From: Chloroflexota bacterium
GTDB taxonomy: Bacteria; Chloroflexota; Dehalococcoidia; Bin125
Assembly (NCBI GenBank): GCA_026705105.1
Contig: JAPPBK010000250.1
Span: forward strand, 1-10,885
Reading direction: 5' to 3'
DNA: 10,885 bases
Part shown: positions 1 through 5,324 of the stretch, in pieces
Layout of the letters: each line of letters starts with the position of its first letter
Numbering within the stretch: the first letter of the stretch is position 1
Translations under genes and position numbers: made by a program
Notes under the pieces: model-generated
The model's input: the letters and a program-made list of their open reading frames with translations, nothing else
The model's database searches: none
Told to the model about the DNA's origin: nothing

Positions 1-795
1 CACGTCGGCCTCGCGGAAGGCCTTGGAGCGGGCGGCGATGAAGCAGAGGTCGTGGTCCTCGGGGACGACGCCGCGACCTTGCGGCGTCGTGTAGAAGGGA
101 ATGCCGGACGTCTCGACGAACTCGCGCAGCTCGGCGGAGGCGTCGGACCAGAAGATGCCCGTGCCGGTAAGCACGATCGGCCGCTGGGCATTGGCCAGCA
201 GTTCAATCGCTTCCTTGACCTGGTCGGGGTCGGCGCCGGGACGCGAGCGGGCGGCGCCGGCATCGGGGAACCAGGTGGTCTCATCGTCGGACTGCTGGTA
301 GAGCGTGTCGCCGGGCAGGTCGAGGTAGGTGGGTCCGGGCTTCGGTCCCTGGGCCTCGCGGTAGGCGAGGTTGAAGAACTCCGGCATTCGCGCCGAGTGG
401 GTGACGCGGCTGGCCCAGCGCGTGACCGGCACCGCCATGGCGAGCTGGTCGTACTCCTGGAAGTCGTCACGCTCGAACGAAGAGAACGCGGCCGCGCCGC
501 CCAGGGCGACCATCGGCACGCCGTCGAGATAGGCGTTGGCGACGCCGGTCAGCAGGTTGGTCGTCGCCGGACCGGAGGCGGCCATGCAGACGCCGGGCAC
601 GCGCTTGACCCGCGCGTAGCCGTGCGCAGCCATTGCCGCGCCCTGCTCGTGTCGGCAGTCGATCGTGCGAATGCCGTGCTCGGCGGCGAAGCCGGCCGCT
701 TCGATGATCGGTCCGCCCATGATGTAGAAGAGATCTTCGACCCCCTCGTTGACCATCTGGCGGGCGAGCAGTTCGGATCCCATCTGCTCAACCAT
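1..795 (-). CDS. Thiamine-diphosphate-dependent enzyme, acetolactate synthase/oxalyl-CoA decarboxylase-like (3' end outside window)
   Basis: The first 265 residues of a TPP-dependent enzyme are visible; the rest lies beyond the left edge. Residues about 3-170 form the TPP-enzyme N-terminal (pyrimidine-binding) domain. RHEQGAA carries the conserved glutamate (Glu50) that activates the cofactor aminopyrimidine, followed by GYAR and by ASGPATTNLLTGVANAY, the usual GPGxxN-type segment. Residues from about 185 begin the central TPP_enzyme_M domain (RPIVLTGTGIFWSDA). The catalytic C-terminal domain with the GDG...NN diphosphate motif is not in view, so the reaction is undecided: acetolactate synthase-like, oxalyl-CoA decarboxylase and 2-hydroxyacyl-CoA lyase all remain possible. 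The start at 795 is supported by AAAGGA at 803-808, seven bases upstream; a second in-frame ATG at 783 lacks this spacing. The gene follows the ABM-domain gene on the same strand, 87 bases downstream, and is probably cotranscribed with it. It is divergent from the SDR genes. Confidence 0.85.
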   Translation of the reverse strand, partial: MVEQMGSELLARQMVNEGVEDLFYIMGGPIIEAAGFAAEHGIRTIDCRHEQGAAMAAHGYARVKRVPGVCMAASGPATTNLLTGVANAYLDGVPMVALGGAAAFSSFERDDFQEYDQLAMAVPVTRWASRVTHSARMPEFFNLAYREAQGPKPGPTYLDLPGDTLYQQSDDETTWFPDAGAARSRPGADPDQVKEAIELLANAQRPIVLTGTGIFWSDASAELREFVETSGIPFYTTPQGRGVVPEDHDLCFIAARSKAFREADV

Positions 796-823
796 GTTGT
801 TGTCCTTTCGAGATTGGCGTACC

Positions 824-871
824 GGGGGGAGCCCCCTCAGTCGCTCCGCGACGGCTCCCCCAGCGGGGGAG
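824..871 (-). repeat. C/G-rich palindromic intergenic repeat, copy 1
   Basis: Read on the minus strand, the element is a chain of hairpins. CTCCCCC-GCT-GGGGGAG (855-871) has a 7-bp stem. GTCGC-GGA-GCGAC (840-852) has a 5-bp stem. A TGAGGGGGCTCCCCC end follows, whose GGGGGAGCC (plus 825-833) can also pair with GGCTCCCCC (853-861). Copy 2 at 5277-5319 has the same plan: a C-run/G-run hairpin with a 3-base loop, then a smaller hairpin, then (T/A)GAGGGGG. The element fills most of the gap between the ABM gene and the TPP-enzyme gene, so it may cause partial termination or stabilise mRNA. There is no T-tract, so I do not call it an intrinsic terminator. Confidence 0.7.
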
Positions 872-882
872 CGTTGGTGTGG

Positions 883-1173
883 TTAGTCGGGGACCTCGTA
901 GCGATGCAGCACCGGACGGCCGGTAGTGAACTCGCGGATGCCGGCCATGCCCGCCATTGCCTCGGACGTACCGTGCGCCGTCAGGTCTTCCTCCGTCGCC
1001 CAGTTCTCGAAGAGGAGGTAGCGGGTGTCGTCGTCGACCGAGCGGAAGAGATCGTAGTTGTTGCAGCCCGCGTCCTCGGCCTTGACCTTGGCCGTGGCGC
1101 CGGCCATAAACGCCTCAAAGGCCTCGTTCTGGCCCTCGCCGATGTTGAACTCCACGGTCAACCCGATTGCCAT
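883..1173 (-). CDS. Antibiotic biosynthesis monooxygenase (ABM) domain protein, YgiN-like
   Basis: A 96-residue protein spanning a single ABM (dimeric alpha-beta barrel) domain. It begins MAIGLTVEFNIGEGQNEAFEAF, the typical first strand and helix. The middle NNYDLFRSVDDDTRYLLFENWATEEDLTAHGTS matches the family pattern CxxYDLFRS...YLLFExW...DLxAHxxS, and it ends with a strand before LHRYEVPD. Members include small quinol or polyketide monooxygenases and many proteins of unknown role, so the substrate is open. The start at 1173 is chosen over the in-frame ATG at 1185: it has GGAG six bases upstream and places the first beta strand at the very N-terminus, as is usual; the longer form would only add MELD. 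It lies upstream of the TPP-enzyme gene and is divergent from SDR-A, with a shared gap of 122 bases. A small oxidative or binding role beside the TPP enzyme is inference. Confidence 0.85.
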   Translation of the reverse strand: MAIGLTVEFNIGEGQNEAFEAFMAGATAKVKAEDAGCNNYDLFRSVDDDTRYLLFENWATEEDLTAHGTSEAMAGMAGIREFTTGRPVLHRYEVPD

Positions 1174-1283
1174 ATCCAACTCCATTCATGTCGTTGCACG
1201 GAGCGACAACTGCCGCATCCGGTGTGCACTGGTTCGGGCAACATGTTAGCGCTCGCTCGACCGGCACCGGAGCGATCAACGCG

Positions 1284-1289
1284 TAGACT
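1284..1289 (+). promoter_or_regulatory. -10 hexamer TAGACT of a possible leaderless promoter (SDR-A)
   Basis: TAGACT fits the TAnnnT -10 pattern. It ends six bases before the ATG at 1296, the spacing expected when transcription starts at the start codon. No ribosome binding site precedes that ATG, which agrees with a leaderless message. No convincing -35 is visible. The same hexamer recurs at 4302-4307 and at 10563-10568 (minus). Confidence 0.4.
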
Positions 1290-1295
1290 GCCGAC

Positions 1296-2123
1296 ATGCT
1301 TGAATCGCTGCGCATGGACGGCAAACGAGTGATTGTGACCGGCGCCGGTCGCGGGCTCGGCCGGCAGATGGCGCTGCATCTCGCCGACGCAGGGGCGGAC
1401 ATCGTCTGCGCGGCCCGGACCGAGTCGCAGATTGCGGCGGTCGCCGCTGAAATCGAAGCCAAAAGCCGACGCGCGCTGGTGATCCCCACCGATGTCAGCG
1501 ATTCATCGCAGGTCAATGCGATGGTCCAGCAGACCATCGACGAGTGGGGCGGCTTCGAGGTGATGATCGCCAACGCAGCCAGCAGCGGCCCCGCGTCGAT
1601 GAAGCATGTCACCGAGATCTCGGATGAGGACTGGCGCGAGACGGTCGACATCAACTTCTCCAGCGTCTTCTACAGCGCTCGCGCGGCCGTGCGGCATTTC
1701 CTCACCGCAGAGAAACCGGGCAACATCATCACCGTGTCCTCGGGCACGTCGTTGCGGGGCAGCGGCCTGCAGTTCTTCGTCGACGGCGCAGCCAAGGCGG
1801 GCGTGATCAACTTGAGTCAGTCGCTCGCAACGCAACTCGCCCGAGACCGGATCCGAGTGAACTGCATCGTTCCCGGATTCATCCTGCAGAAGACGCTGGA
1901 AGCTCAGGAAGAGACCGAAGTCGCTCGAAATCAAGGCTCGCGGATTCCCATCCGCCGCGTTGGCGAGGCCTGGGAGTTGGGTCCGTTGGCCGTCTACCTC
2001 GCTTCAGACGCGTCCGCCTACATGACCGGCGAGGCATTCATCATCGACGGCGGCGGACTGGCTGGTGGCTTGGCCCCAACCGGCTGGGATGTGCAATCCG
2101 GAATCGGCGGCGTGTCCTCATGA
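1296..2123 (+). CDS. SDR-A: short-chain dehydrogenase/reductase family protein lacking the catalytic tyrosine
   Basis: A classical-type SDR of 275 residues. The cofactor loop T15-GAGRGLG-22 is intact. Arg41 after the second strand (CAAR) suggests NADP(H). Asp66 (TDV), ANAAS (92-96, for NNAG) and Asn120 of the catalytic tetrad are present. The active-site stretch is unusual: VSSGTSLRGSG (147-157) is followed by LQFFVDGAAKAG, where Lys167 is kept but the YxxxK tyrosine position is Asp163. The spacing from Ser149 is one residue longer than the usual 13, and there is no tyrosine nearby. The C-terminal half is well conserved (RIRVNCIVPG, GEAWELGPLAVYLASDASAYMTGEAFIIDGGG) and ends in an APTGW tail shared with SDR-C. 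The start at 1296 rests on the leaderless -10; ATG 1314 (MDGKRVIVTG) is the alternative. The stop overlaps the SDR-B start (ATGA). The protein may bind NADP(H) without normal dehydrogenase chemistry; this is inference. Confidence 0.88.
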   Translation: MLESLRMDGKRVIVTGAGRGLGRQMALHLADAGADIVCAARTESQIAAVAAEIEAKSRRALVIPTDVSDSSQVNAMVQQTIDEWGGFEVMIANAASSGPASMKHVTEISDEDWRETVDINFSSVFYSARAAVRHFLTAEKPGNIITVSSGTSLRGSGLQFFVDGAAKAGVINLSQSLATQLARDRIRVNCIVPGFILQKTLEAQEETEVARNQGSRIPIRRVGEAWELGPLAVYLASDASAYMTGEAFIIDGGGLAGGLAPTGWDVQSGIGGVSS

Positions 2124-2914
2124 GCCTGCAGAATCCAGTCGATCCGCCGGAGGTTGCTGAAGGACGACTCCAGGGCTTCGATCTCAGCGAGCGTCGCGTC
2201 ATTGTCTACGGCGCGGAAAAGCCGGTCGCGACGGCGATCGTGCAGGGACTGCGCGAGGCGGGCGCTGCGGTTGGCGTGACCAGCGCCAACGCCGACGGCA
2301 CCTCGCTCTTCCGCCTGAAGAAGGCAGCCGACGGCGGTCCGAACGAGTCGGTCGATCTGTCCAACGGGACCAACATCCAGGTGGCGACGCGCAAGATCAG
2401 CAAGGAGCTGGGCGGTCTCGACGCGGCGGTGGTCGTACCGCAGCTCTACCACGCCGCGCCGATCCGCAAGACGCTGGACGCCGATATCCAGCGCGTCCTG
2501 ATGGCGAACCTGGGCGGCGCCTATGCCGCCTTCCGCAGCGCCAGCCGCGAGTTTCGGGGCAAGCCGGGACGACTGATCGCAGTGCTCGACGCGTCTGCGG
2601 TGCGCGGTCTGACCAACCTCAGCATCTACAGCGCGGCGCAATCGGGCGTGATCGGCCTGGTGCGGGCGCTGAGCCAGGAACTGGCGCCGTCGGGGACGAC
2701 GGTGAACGCGATCGTGGTCGGCTGGACCGACTCGACGCCCGGCCGCGGACCGTCGAACGTCGACGAGAACCTGCTGCTGCGCTTCATCCCGATGCGCCGC
2801 TTCGGCGAAGCGTGGGAAGCGGCCCCGCTGGCGGTCTACCTCGCCTCGGAGGCGAGCGGCTACATCACGGGCCAGACGATCCAGGTCGACGGCGGGGTGC
2901 TGAAGCACCTGTAG
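2120..2914 (+). CDS. SDR-B: degenerate SDR-fold protein, probable pseudoenzyme partner of SDR-A
   Basis: A 264-residue SDR-fold protein with nearly all catalytic signatures changed. The TGxxxGxG loop is YGAEKPVA (30-37), NNAG is replaced by a VVPQ-like stretch, the active-site Ser is Asp157 (13 residues before Tyr170), and YxxxK reads YSAAQ, with Tyr170 kept but Lys replaced by Gln174. Asn130 of the tetrad is present. The fold is clearly retained: LSERRVIVYGAEKP, VIGLVRALSQELAPSGTTVNAIVVGW and the C-terminal signature FGEAWEAAPLAVYLASEASGYITGQTIQVDGG, which closely matches SDR-A. A 20-residue N-terminal extension precedes the first strand. The gene starts inside the SDR-A stop codon without a strong ribosome binding site, so translational coupling and about equal amounts of the two proteins are likely. 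Intact frame and conserved C-terminus argue for a selected structural or ligand-binding role, as in SDR heteromers with inactive subunits. Confidence 0.85.
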   Translation: MSLQNPVDPPEVAEGRLQGFDLSERRVIVYGAEKPVATAIVQGLREAGAAVGVTSANADGTSLFRLKKAADGGPNESVDLSNGTNIQVATRKISKELGGLDAAVVVPQLYHAAPIRKTLDADIQRVLMANLGGAYAAFRSASREFRGKPGRLIAVLDASAVRGLTNLSIYSAAQSGVIGLVRALSQELAPSGTTVNAIVVGWTDSTPGRGPSNVDENLLLRFIPMRRFGEAWEAAPLAVYLASEASGYITGQTIQVDGGVLKHL

Positions 2915-2936
2915 GGTCCTGCGGATCCTTTTTCTT
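2913..2936 (+). terminator. Intrinsic terminator beginning in the SDR-B stop codon
   Basis: AGGGTCC (2913-2919), loop TGC and GGATCCT (2923-2929) form a 7-bp stem with one G-T pair, followed by a T-rich run (TTTTTCTT, 2929-2936). The left arm uses the last two bases of the TAG stop codon. It would end the SDR-A/SDR-B transcript and insulate it from the Fic gene. Confidence 0.6.
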
Positions 2937-2952
2937 CTCCTTCGCGAAAGCA

Positions 2953-2980
2953 AAGGATATGAGATATCCTTATCTAAGGA
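2953..2980 (+). promoter_or_regulatory. Palindromic operator-like site 1 upstream of the Fic gene
   Basis: AAGGATAT-GAG-ATATCCTT (2953-2971) is a perfect 8-bp inverted repeat with a 3-base centre, followed by ATCTAAGGA, which adds a third half-site (AAGGA, 2976-2980). It shares spacing, centre and flank with site 2, about 98 bases downstream. A separate 8-bp palindrome, TTCGCGAA, lies at 2941-2948. The AT-rich composition contrasts with the surroundings. A dimeric repressor site is the likeliest reading. Confidence 0.55.
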
Positions 2981-3047
2981 GAGAGATCGCCGAAATCATC
3001 TCCCGATTGTTGTCTCGCTCAGTTCCGACTCAAGACCAACGCAGATA

Positions 3048-3078
3048 GATAAGGATAGGAGCTATCCTTATCCAAGGA
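3048..3078 (+). promoter_or_regulatory. Palindromic operator-like site 2, overlapping the probable Fic promoter
   Basis: GATAAGGATAG-GAG-CTATCCTTATC (3048-3072) is a perfect 11-bp inverted repeat with the same GAG centre as site 1, followed by CAAGGA. A TATCCT hexamer (3063-3068) inside it fits TAnnnT and would give a start near 3075 and a leader of roughly 28 bases to the GTG at 3103. A protein bound here would block that promoter. The winged helix at the C-terminus of the Fic protein is an obvious candidate binder (inference). Confidence 0.55.
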
Positions 3079-3102
3079 TCGCTGACCGGACAAGGAACAA
3101 CT

Positions 3103-4347
3103 GTGCGAGGACGATTCGTTCGCGGAACATGGAGATGGGATGCTTCTGTCTACGCGCCGCCGCACTTCCGTCGCTCCTGCAGCTATGACGCGTTTGTCCC
3201 CGATCCTCTCGATCTCGGTCTTGGTGACTACGAGCTGTCATCTGGACTGGCCGCCACACTCTCAGAAGTCGAACAGCGCGTGTTGGCGCTGAACCAGACC
3301 GCGGATCCTGCTCTAGTCTCGCTGTCGCGACTGTTGCTGCGTACCGAGTCGATTGCATCCTCCAAGGTCGAAGGCATGCAGGCCGATGCGCGTGCGCTGG
3401 CGATGGCCGAGGCCAAGGTCCGTCTCAAGCGAAGCGTCGGACAGCAAGCCCGGGAGATCATCGCCAACATCGAAGCCATGGAACATGCCGTCCAACGCAC
3501 AGCAGAGTCAGAGCAATTCGACGTGGACCACCTGTGCCAGGTTCACGCAGCCCTGATGAACCGCTTTCCCGCCTCACGGCTTGCCGGCCAGCTGCGCGAT
3601 AGCCAGAACTGGATTGGCGGGAACAACTACAACCCATGTCGAGCGGCCTACGTTCCACCACCGCCTGACGAGGTGGTTCGATTGCTACAAAATCTCTGCG
3701 ATTTCACCGAATCTGACCTCGTCTCACCACTGGTGCAAGCGGCGATTGCCCACGCGCAGTTTGAGACGATCCACCCGTTCGACGACGGCAATGGGCGGAC
3801 CGGCCGGGCGTTGGTCCAGGTCATTCTGCGCCGTCGCAGGCTCGCGCCGCGATTCGTGCCGCCGATTAGCGTGGTGCTGTCGCAACGGCGAGACATGTAC
3901 ATCCAAGGTCTGATCGATTACCGCGAAGGCCGCCTGACCGAGTGGATCACCACGTTCGCGGCGGCAACCGCCCAAGCTGCCGACCTCGCCCTTCAGTACA
4001 GCAGCATCATCCACGACCTGCTGCGCTACTGGCGCACTCGGCTGAAACTGGCATCGAACCCTCGCTCGGACGCCGCTGCATGGGAGATCCTTCGTCAACT
4101 GCCGGCCTTTCCCGCCATCACCGTGCCCGACGCCGTACATGCCACAGGTCGCAGCCAACCTGCGGTCAACGCCGCGTTTGCCCAACTGGAGGACGCTGGC
4201 ATCCTGATTCCACTCGGTCAATCCCGACGTAACCGAGCCTGGGAACCACAGGGGCTGCTCGACCTGATCATCGCGCTCGAGTCAGGGGAGGTGGCAACCT
4301 CTAGACTAGGCGCGCCGACCAACGACTCGCAGGAGACCGATACATGA
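3103..4347 (+). CDS. Fic/DOC-family protein (predicted AMP-transferase) with N-terminal inhibitory motif and C-terminal winged helix
   Basis: A 414-residue Fic protein, a usual size for the Fic_N-Fic-wHTH architecture. The catalytic motif HPFDDGNGRTGR (His224-Arg235) is a perfect HPFx(D/E)GNGRxxR, with His as general base, Asp228 for Mg2+ and the glycine/arginine phosphate site. S86-SKVEG-91 is the (S/T)xxxE(G/N) inhibitory helix, placed N-terminal as in class II Fic proteins, so Glu90 should block ATP and no separate antitoxin is needed. Residues about 325-395 (AAWEILRQLPAF...GRSQPAVNAAFAQLEDAGILIPL) form a winged helix. The target protein is unknown. The GTG start has AAGGA six bases upstream. 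Two palindromes precede the gene, suggesting autoregulation. The stop overlaps the crotonase start (ATGA). Codon use looks less GC-biased than in the neighbours, and the gene sits between two SDR modules, so acquisition by transfer is possible. Confidence 0.92.
   Translation: MRGRFVRGTWRWDASVYAPPHFRRSCSYDAFVPDPLDLGLGDYELSSGLAATLSEVEQRVLALNQTADPALVSLSRLLLRTESIASSKVEGMQADARALAMAEAKVRLKRSVGQQAREIIANIEAMEHAVQRTAESEQFDVDHLCQVHAALMNRFPASRLAGQLRDSQNWIGGNNYNPCRAAYVPPPPDEVVRLLQNLCDFTESDLVSPLVQAAIAHAQFETIHPFDDGNGRTGRALVQVILRRRRLAPRFVPPISVVLSQRRDMYIQGLIDYREGRLTEWITTFAAATAQAADLALQYSSIIHDLLRYWRTRLKLASNPRSDAAAWEILRQLPAFPAITVPDAVHATGRSQPAVNAAFAQLEDAGILIPLGQSRRNRAWEPQGLLDLIIALESGEVATSRLGAPTNDSQETDT
4302..4307 (+). 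promoter_or_regulatory. Possible -10 hexamer TAGACT for the crotonase gene, inside the 3' end of the Fic gene
   Basis: TAGACT lies 36 bases before the ATG at 4344, giving an expected start near 4314 and a leader of about 30 bases containing AGGAG (eight bases before the ATG). The same hexamer precedes SDR-A and the DJ-1/PfpI gene. It would let the crotonase gene be expressed independently of the Fic gene. There is no clear -35. Confidence 0.35.
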
Positions 4348-5225
4348 CTGACTACGAGAACATCCTCTACCGCGTTGAGGACCGCAAGGCGTATGTGACG
4401 CTCAACCGCCCCGAGAAGCTGAACGCGCTCTCCGTGGCGCTGCAGGATGAGCTGTCGCAGGCAATGTGGGAGGCGGACAACGACACCGCCGTCCACTGCG
4501 TGATCCTGAGCGGCGCGGGCCGCGCCTTCTCGGCCGGGTACGACCTGACCGGCTCAACCCGTGACTCACAGGAAACGTACGACAAGGTCTACCGCGGCCG
4601 GGTCACGTTCGACGACGACACCTGGGGCATGGAGAAGGCGCAGCGCGCGCGGATGGCGATCTTCGACATGCACAAGCCGGTGATCGGCAAAGTGCACGGT
4701 TACTGCCTCGCAGGCGGCACCGACCTGGTGCTGCTCTCGGACATCATCATCGCCGCCGAGGACGCGGTGATCGGCTTTCCGCCAGTGCGGGCGATGGGCG
4801 CGCCGCCGGCGCACATGTGGCTCTACCACGGCGGTCCCCAGTTCGCCAAGCGGATGCTGCTGACGGGCGACAGCATCACCGGCGCGGAAGCGGCGCGTCG
4901 GGGTCTGGTCTACGACGCCGTACCGGCCGACAAGCTCGATGAGGAAGTGGAAGCGCTGGCCAACAAGATGGCGATGATTGACCACGAGTTGCTCTCCGCG
5001 AACAAGCGGATCGTCAACCTCGGTCTCGAGATTATGGGCGCGCGCACGCTGCAGCGGTTGGCCTCGGAGAACGACGCACGGGCGCACCTCGCGCCCGCCG
5101 TGATGGAGTTCGGCAAGATGGCTCGCGAGAAGGGCCTCAAGGCCGCGCTCGAGTGGCGCGACAACCGCTTCGGCGACGGCCGCGGTTCCGCCGCTGCCCA
5201 GCAGCGCAAAGCTGCGACGACCTAG
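4344..5225 (+). CDS. Enoyl-CoA hydratase/isomerase (crotonase) family protein with both catalytic glutamates replaced
   Basis: A 293-residue crotonase-fold protein, slightly longer than the usual 260. VTLNRPEKLNALS opens the fold. AFSAGYDL (61-68) is the CoA/oxyanion-hole segment, and KVHGYCLAGGTDLVLLSDIIIA supplies the second oxyanion glycine. By alignment from memory with rat mitochondrial enoyl-CoA hydratase, the Glu144 position (GGGCEL) is Asp127 (GGTDL) and the Glu164 position (GQPE) is Pro147 (GFPP). Classic hydration is therefore doubtful, and isomerase, hydrolase, lyase or dehalogenase-type chemistry on a CoA thioester is possible. The start overlaps the Fic stop (ATGA) and has AGGAG upstream. 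The gene lies between the two SDR modules; oxidation or cleavage of a CoA-bound organic acid would fit all of them, but the substrate is not visible. The tail after about residue 275 (GRGSAAAQQRKAATT) looks disordered. Confidence 0.9.
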   Translation: MTDYENILYRVEDRKAYVTLNRPEKLNALSVALQDELSQAMWEADNDTAVHCVILSGAGRAFSAGYDLTGSTRDSQETYDKVYRGRVTFDDDTWGMEKAQRARMAIFDMHKPVIGKVHGYCLAGGTDLVLLSDIIIAAEDAVIGFPPVRAMGAPPAHMWLYHGGPQFAKRMLLTGDSITGAEAARRGLVYDAVPADKLDEEVEALANKMAMIDHELLSANKRIVNLGLEIMGARTLQRLASENDARAHLAPAVMEFGKMAREKGLKAALEWRDNRFGDGRGSAAAQQRKAATT

Positions 5226-5226
5226 C

Positions 5227-5279
5227 GTTCACTCTCTCTCCTACGCGGGAGAGGTCGCGTAGGCCAAGTGTTCACTCTC
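5227..5279 (+). repeat. Short direct repeat GTTCACTCTC with intervening hairpin
   Basis: GTTCACTCTC occurs at 5227-5236 and again at 5270-5279, each leading into a C-rich hairpin. The first hairpin is CTCTCC-TACGCG-GGAGAG (about 5236-5253), and the second is palindromic repeat copy 2. The 99-base gap between the crotonase gene and SDR-C is made almost wholly of these elements, which may be remnants of repeated insertion of a small palindromic element. Confidence 0.5.
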
Positions 5280-5319
5280 CCCCCGCGCAGCGGGGGGAGA
5301 TGCCGAAGGCAGAGGGGGG
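5277..5319 (+). repeat. C/G-rich palindromic intergenic repeat, copy 2
   Basis: CTCCCCCCGC-GCA-GCGGGGGGAG (5277-5299) is a perfect 10-bp stem with a 3-base loop, followed by GCC-GAA-GGC (5302-5310) and AGAGGGGGG (5311-5319). The layout matches copy 1 at 824-871 in opposite orientation. The G-run at its 3' end lies just before the GTG start of SDR-C and may serve as the ribosome binding site, so folding of the element could affect SDR-C translation. Confidence 0.7.
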
Positions 5320-5324
5320 TTCCG

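Noticed and set aside
855..871. Copy 1 hairpin as an intrinsic terminator of the ABM gene
   Set aside because: The stem is strong, but no T-tract follows on the minus strand, and the same structure stands before a start codon at 5277-5299.
52..1332. A 426-codon open frame on the plus strand
   Set aside because: It is antisense to the TPP-enzyme and ABM genes, which have clear family signatures. Its translation is low-complexity, rich in Arg/Gly/Val, as expected from the complement of GC-rich codons.
2953..3078. Repeats upstream of the Fic gene as a CRISPR array or replication iterons
   Set aside because: There are only two copies, each a palindrome, with no cas or rep gene nearby; operator sites explain them better.
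2937..3102. A separate small antitoxin gene for the Fic protein
   Set aside because: No short frame with an FicA-like (S/T)xxxE(G/N) helix is present, and the Fic protein carries that motif itself at residues 86-91.
5268..5324. Longer N-terminus for SDR-C from the GTG at 5268
   Set aside because: It would translate the palindromic repeat into a Pro/Arg/Gly-rich leader not seen in SDRs; the GTG at 5325 gives the normal beginning.
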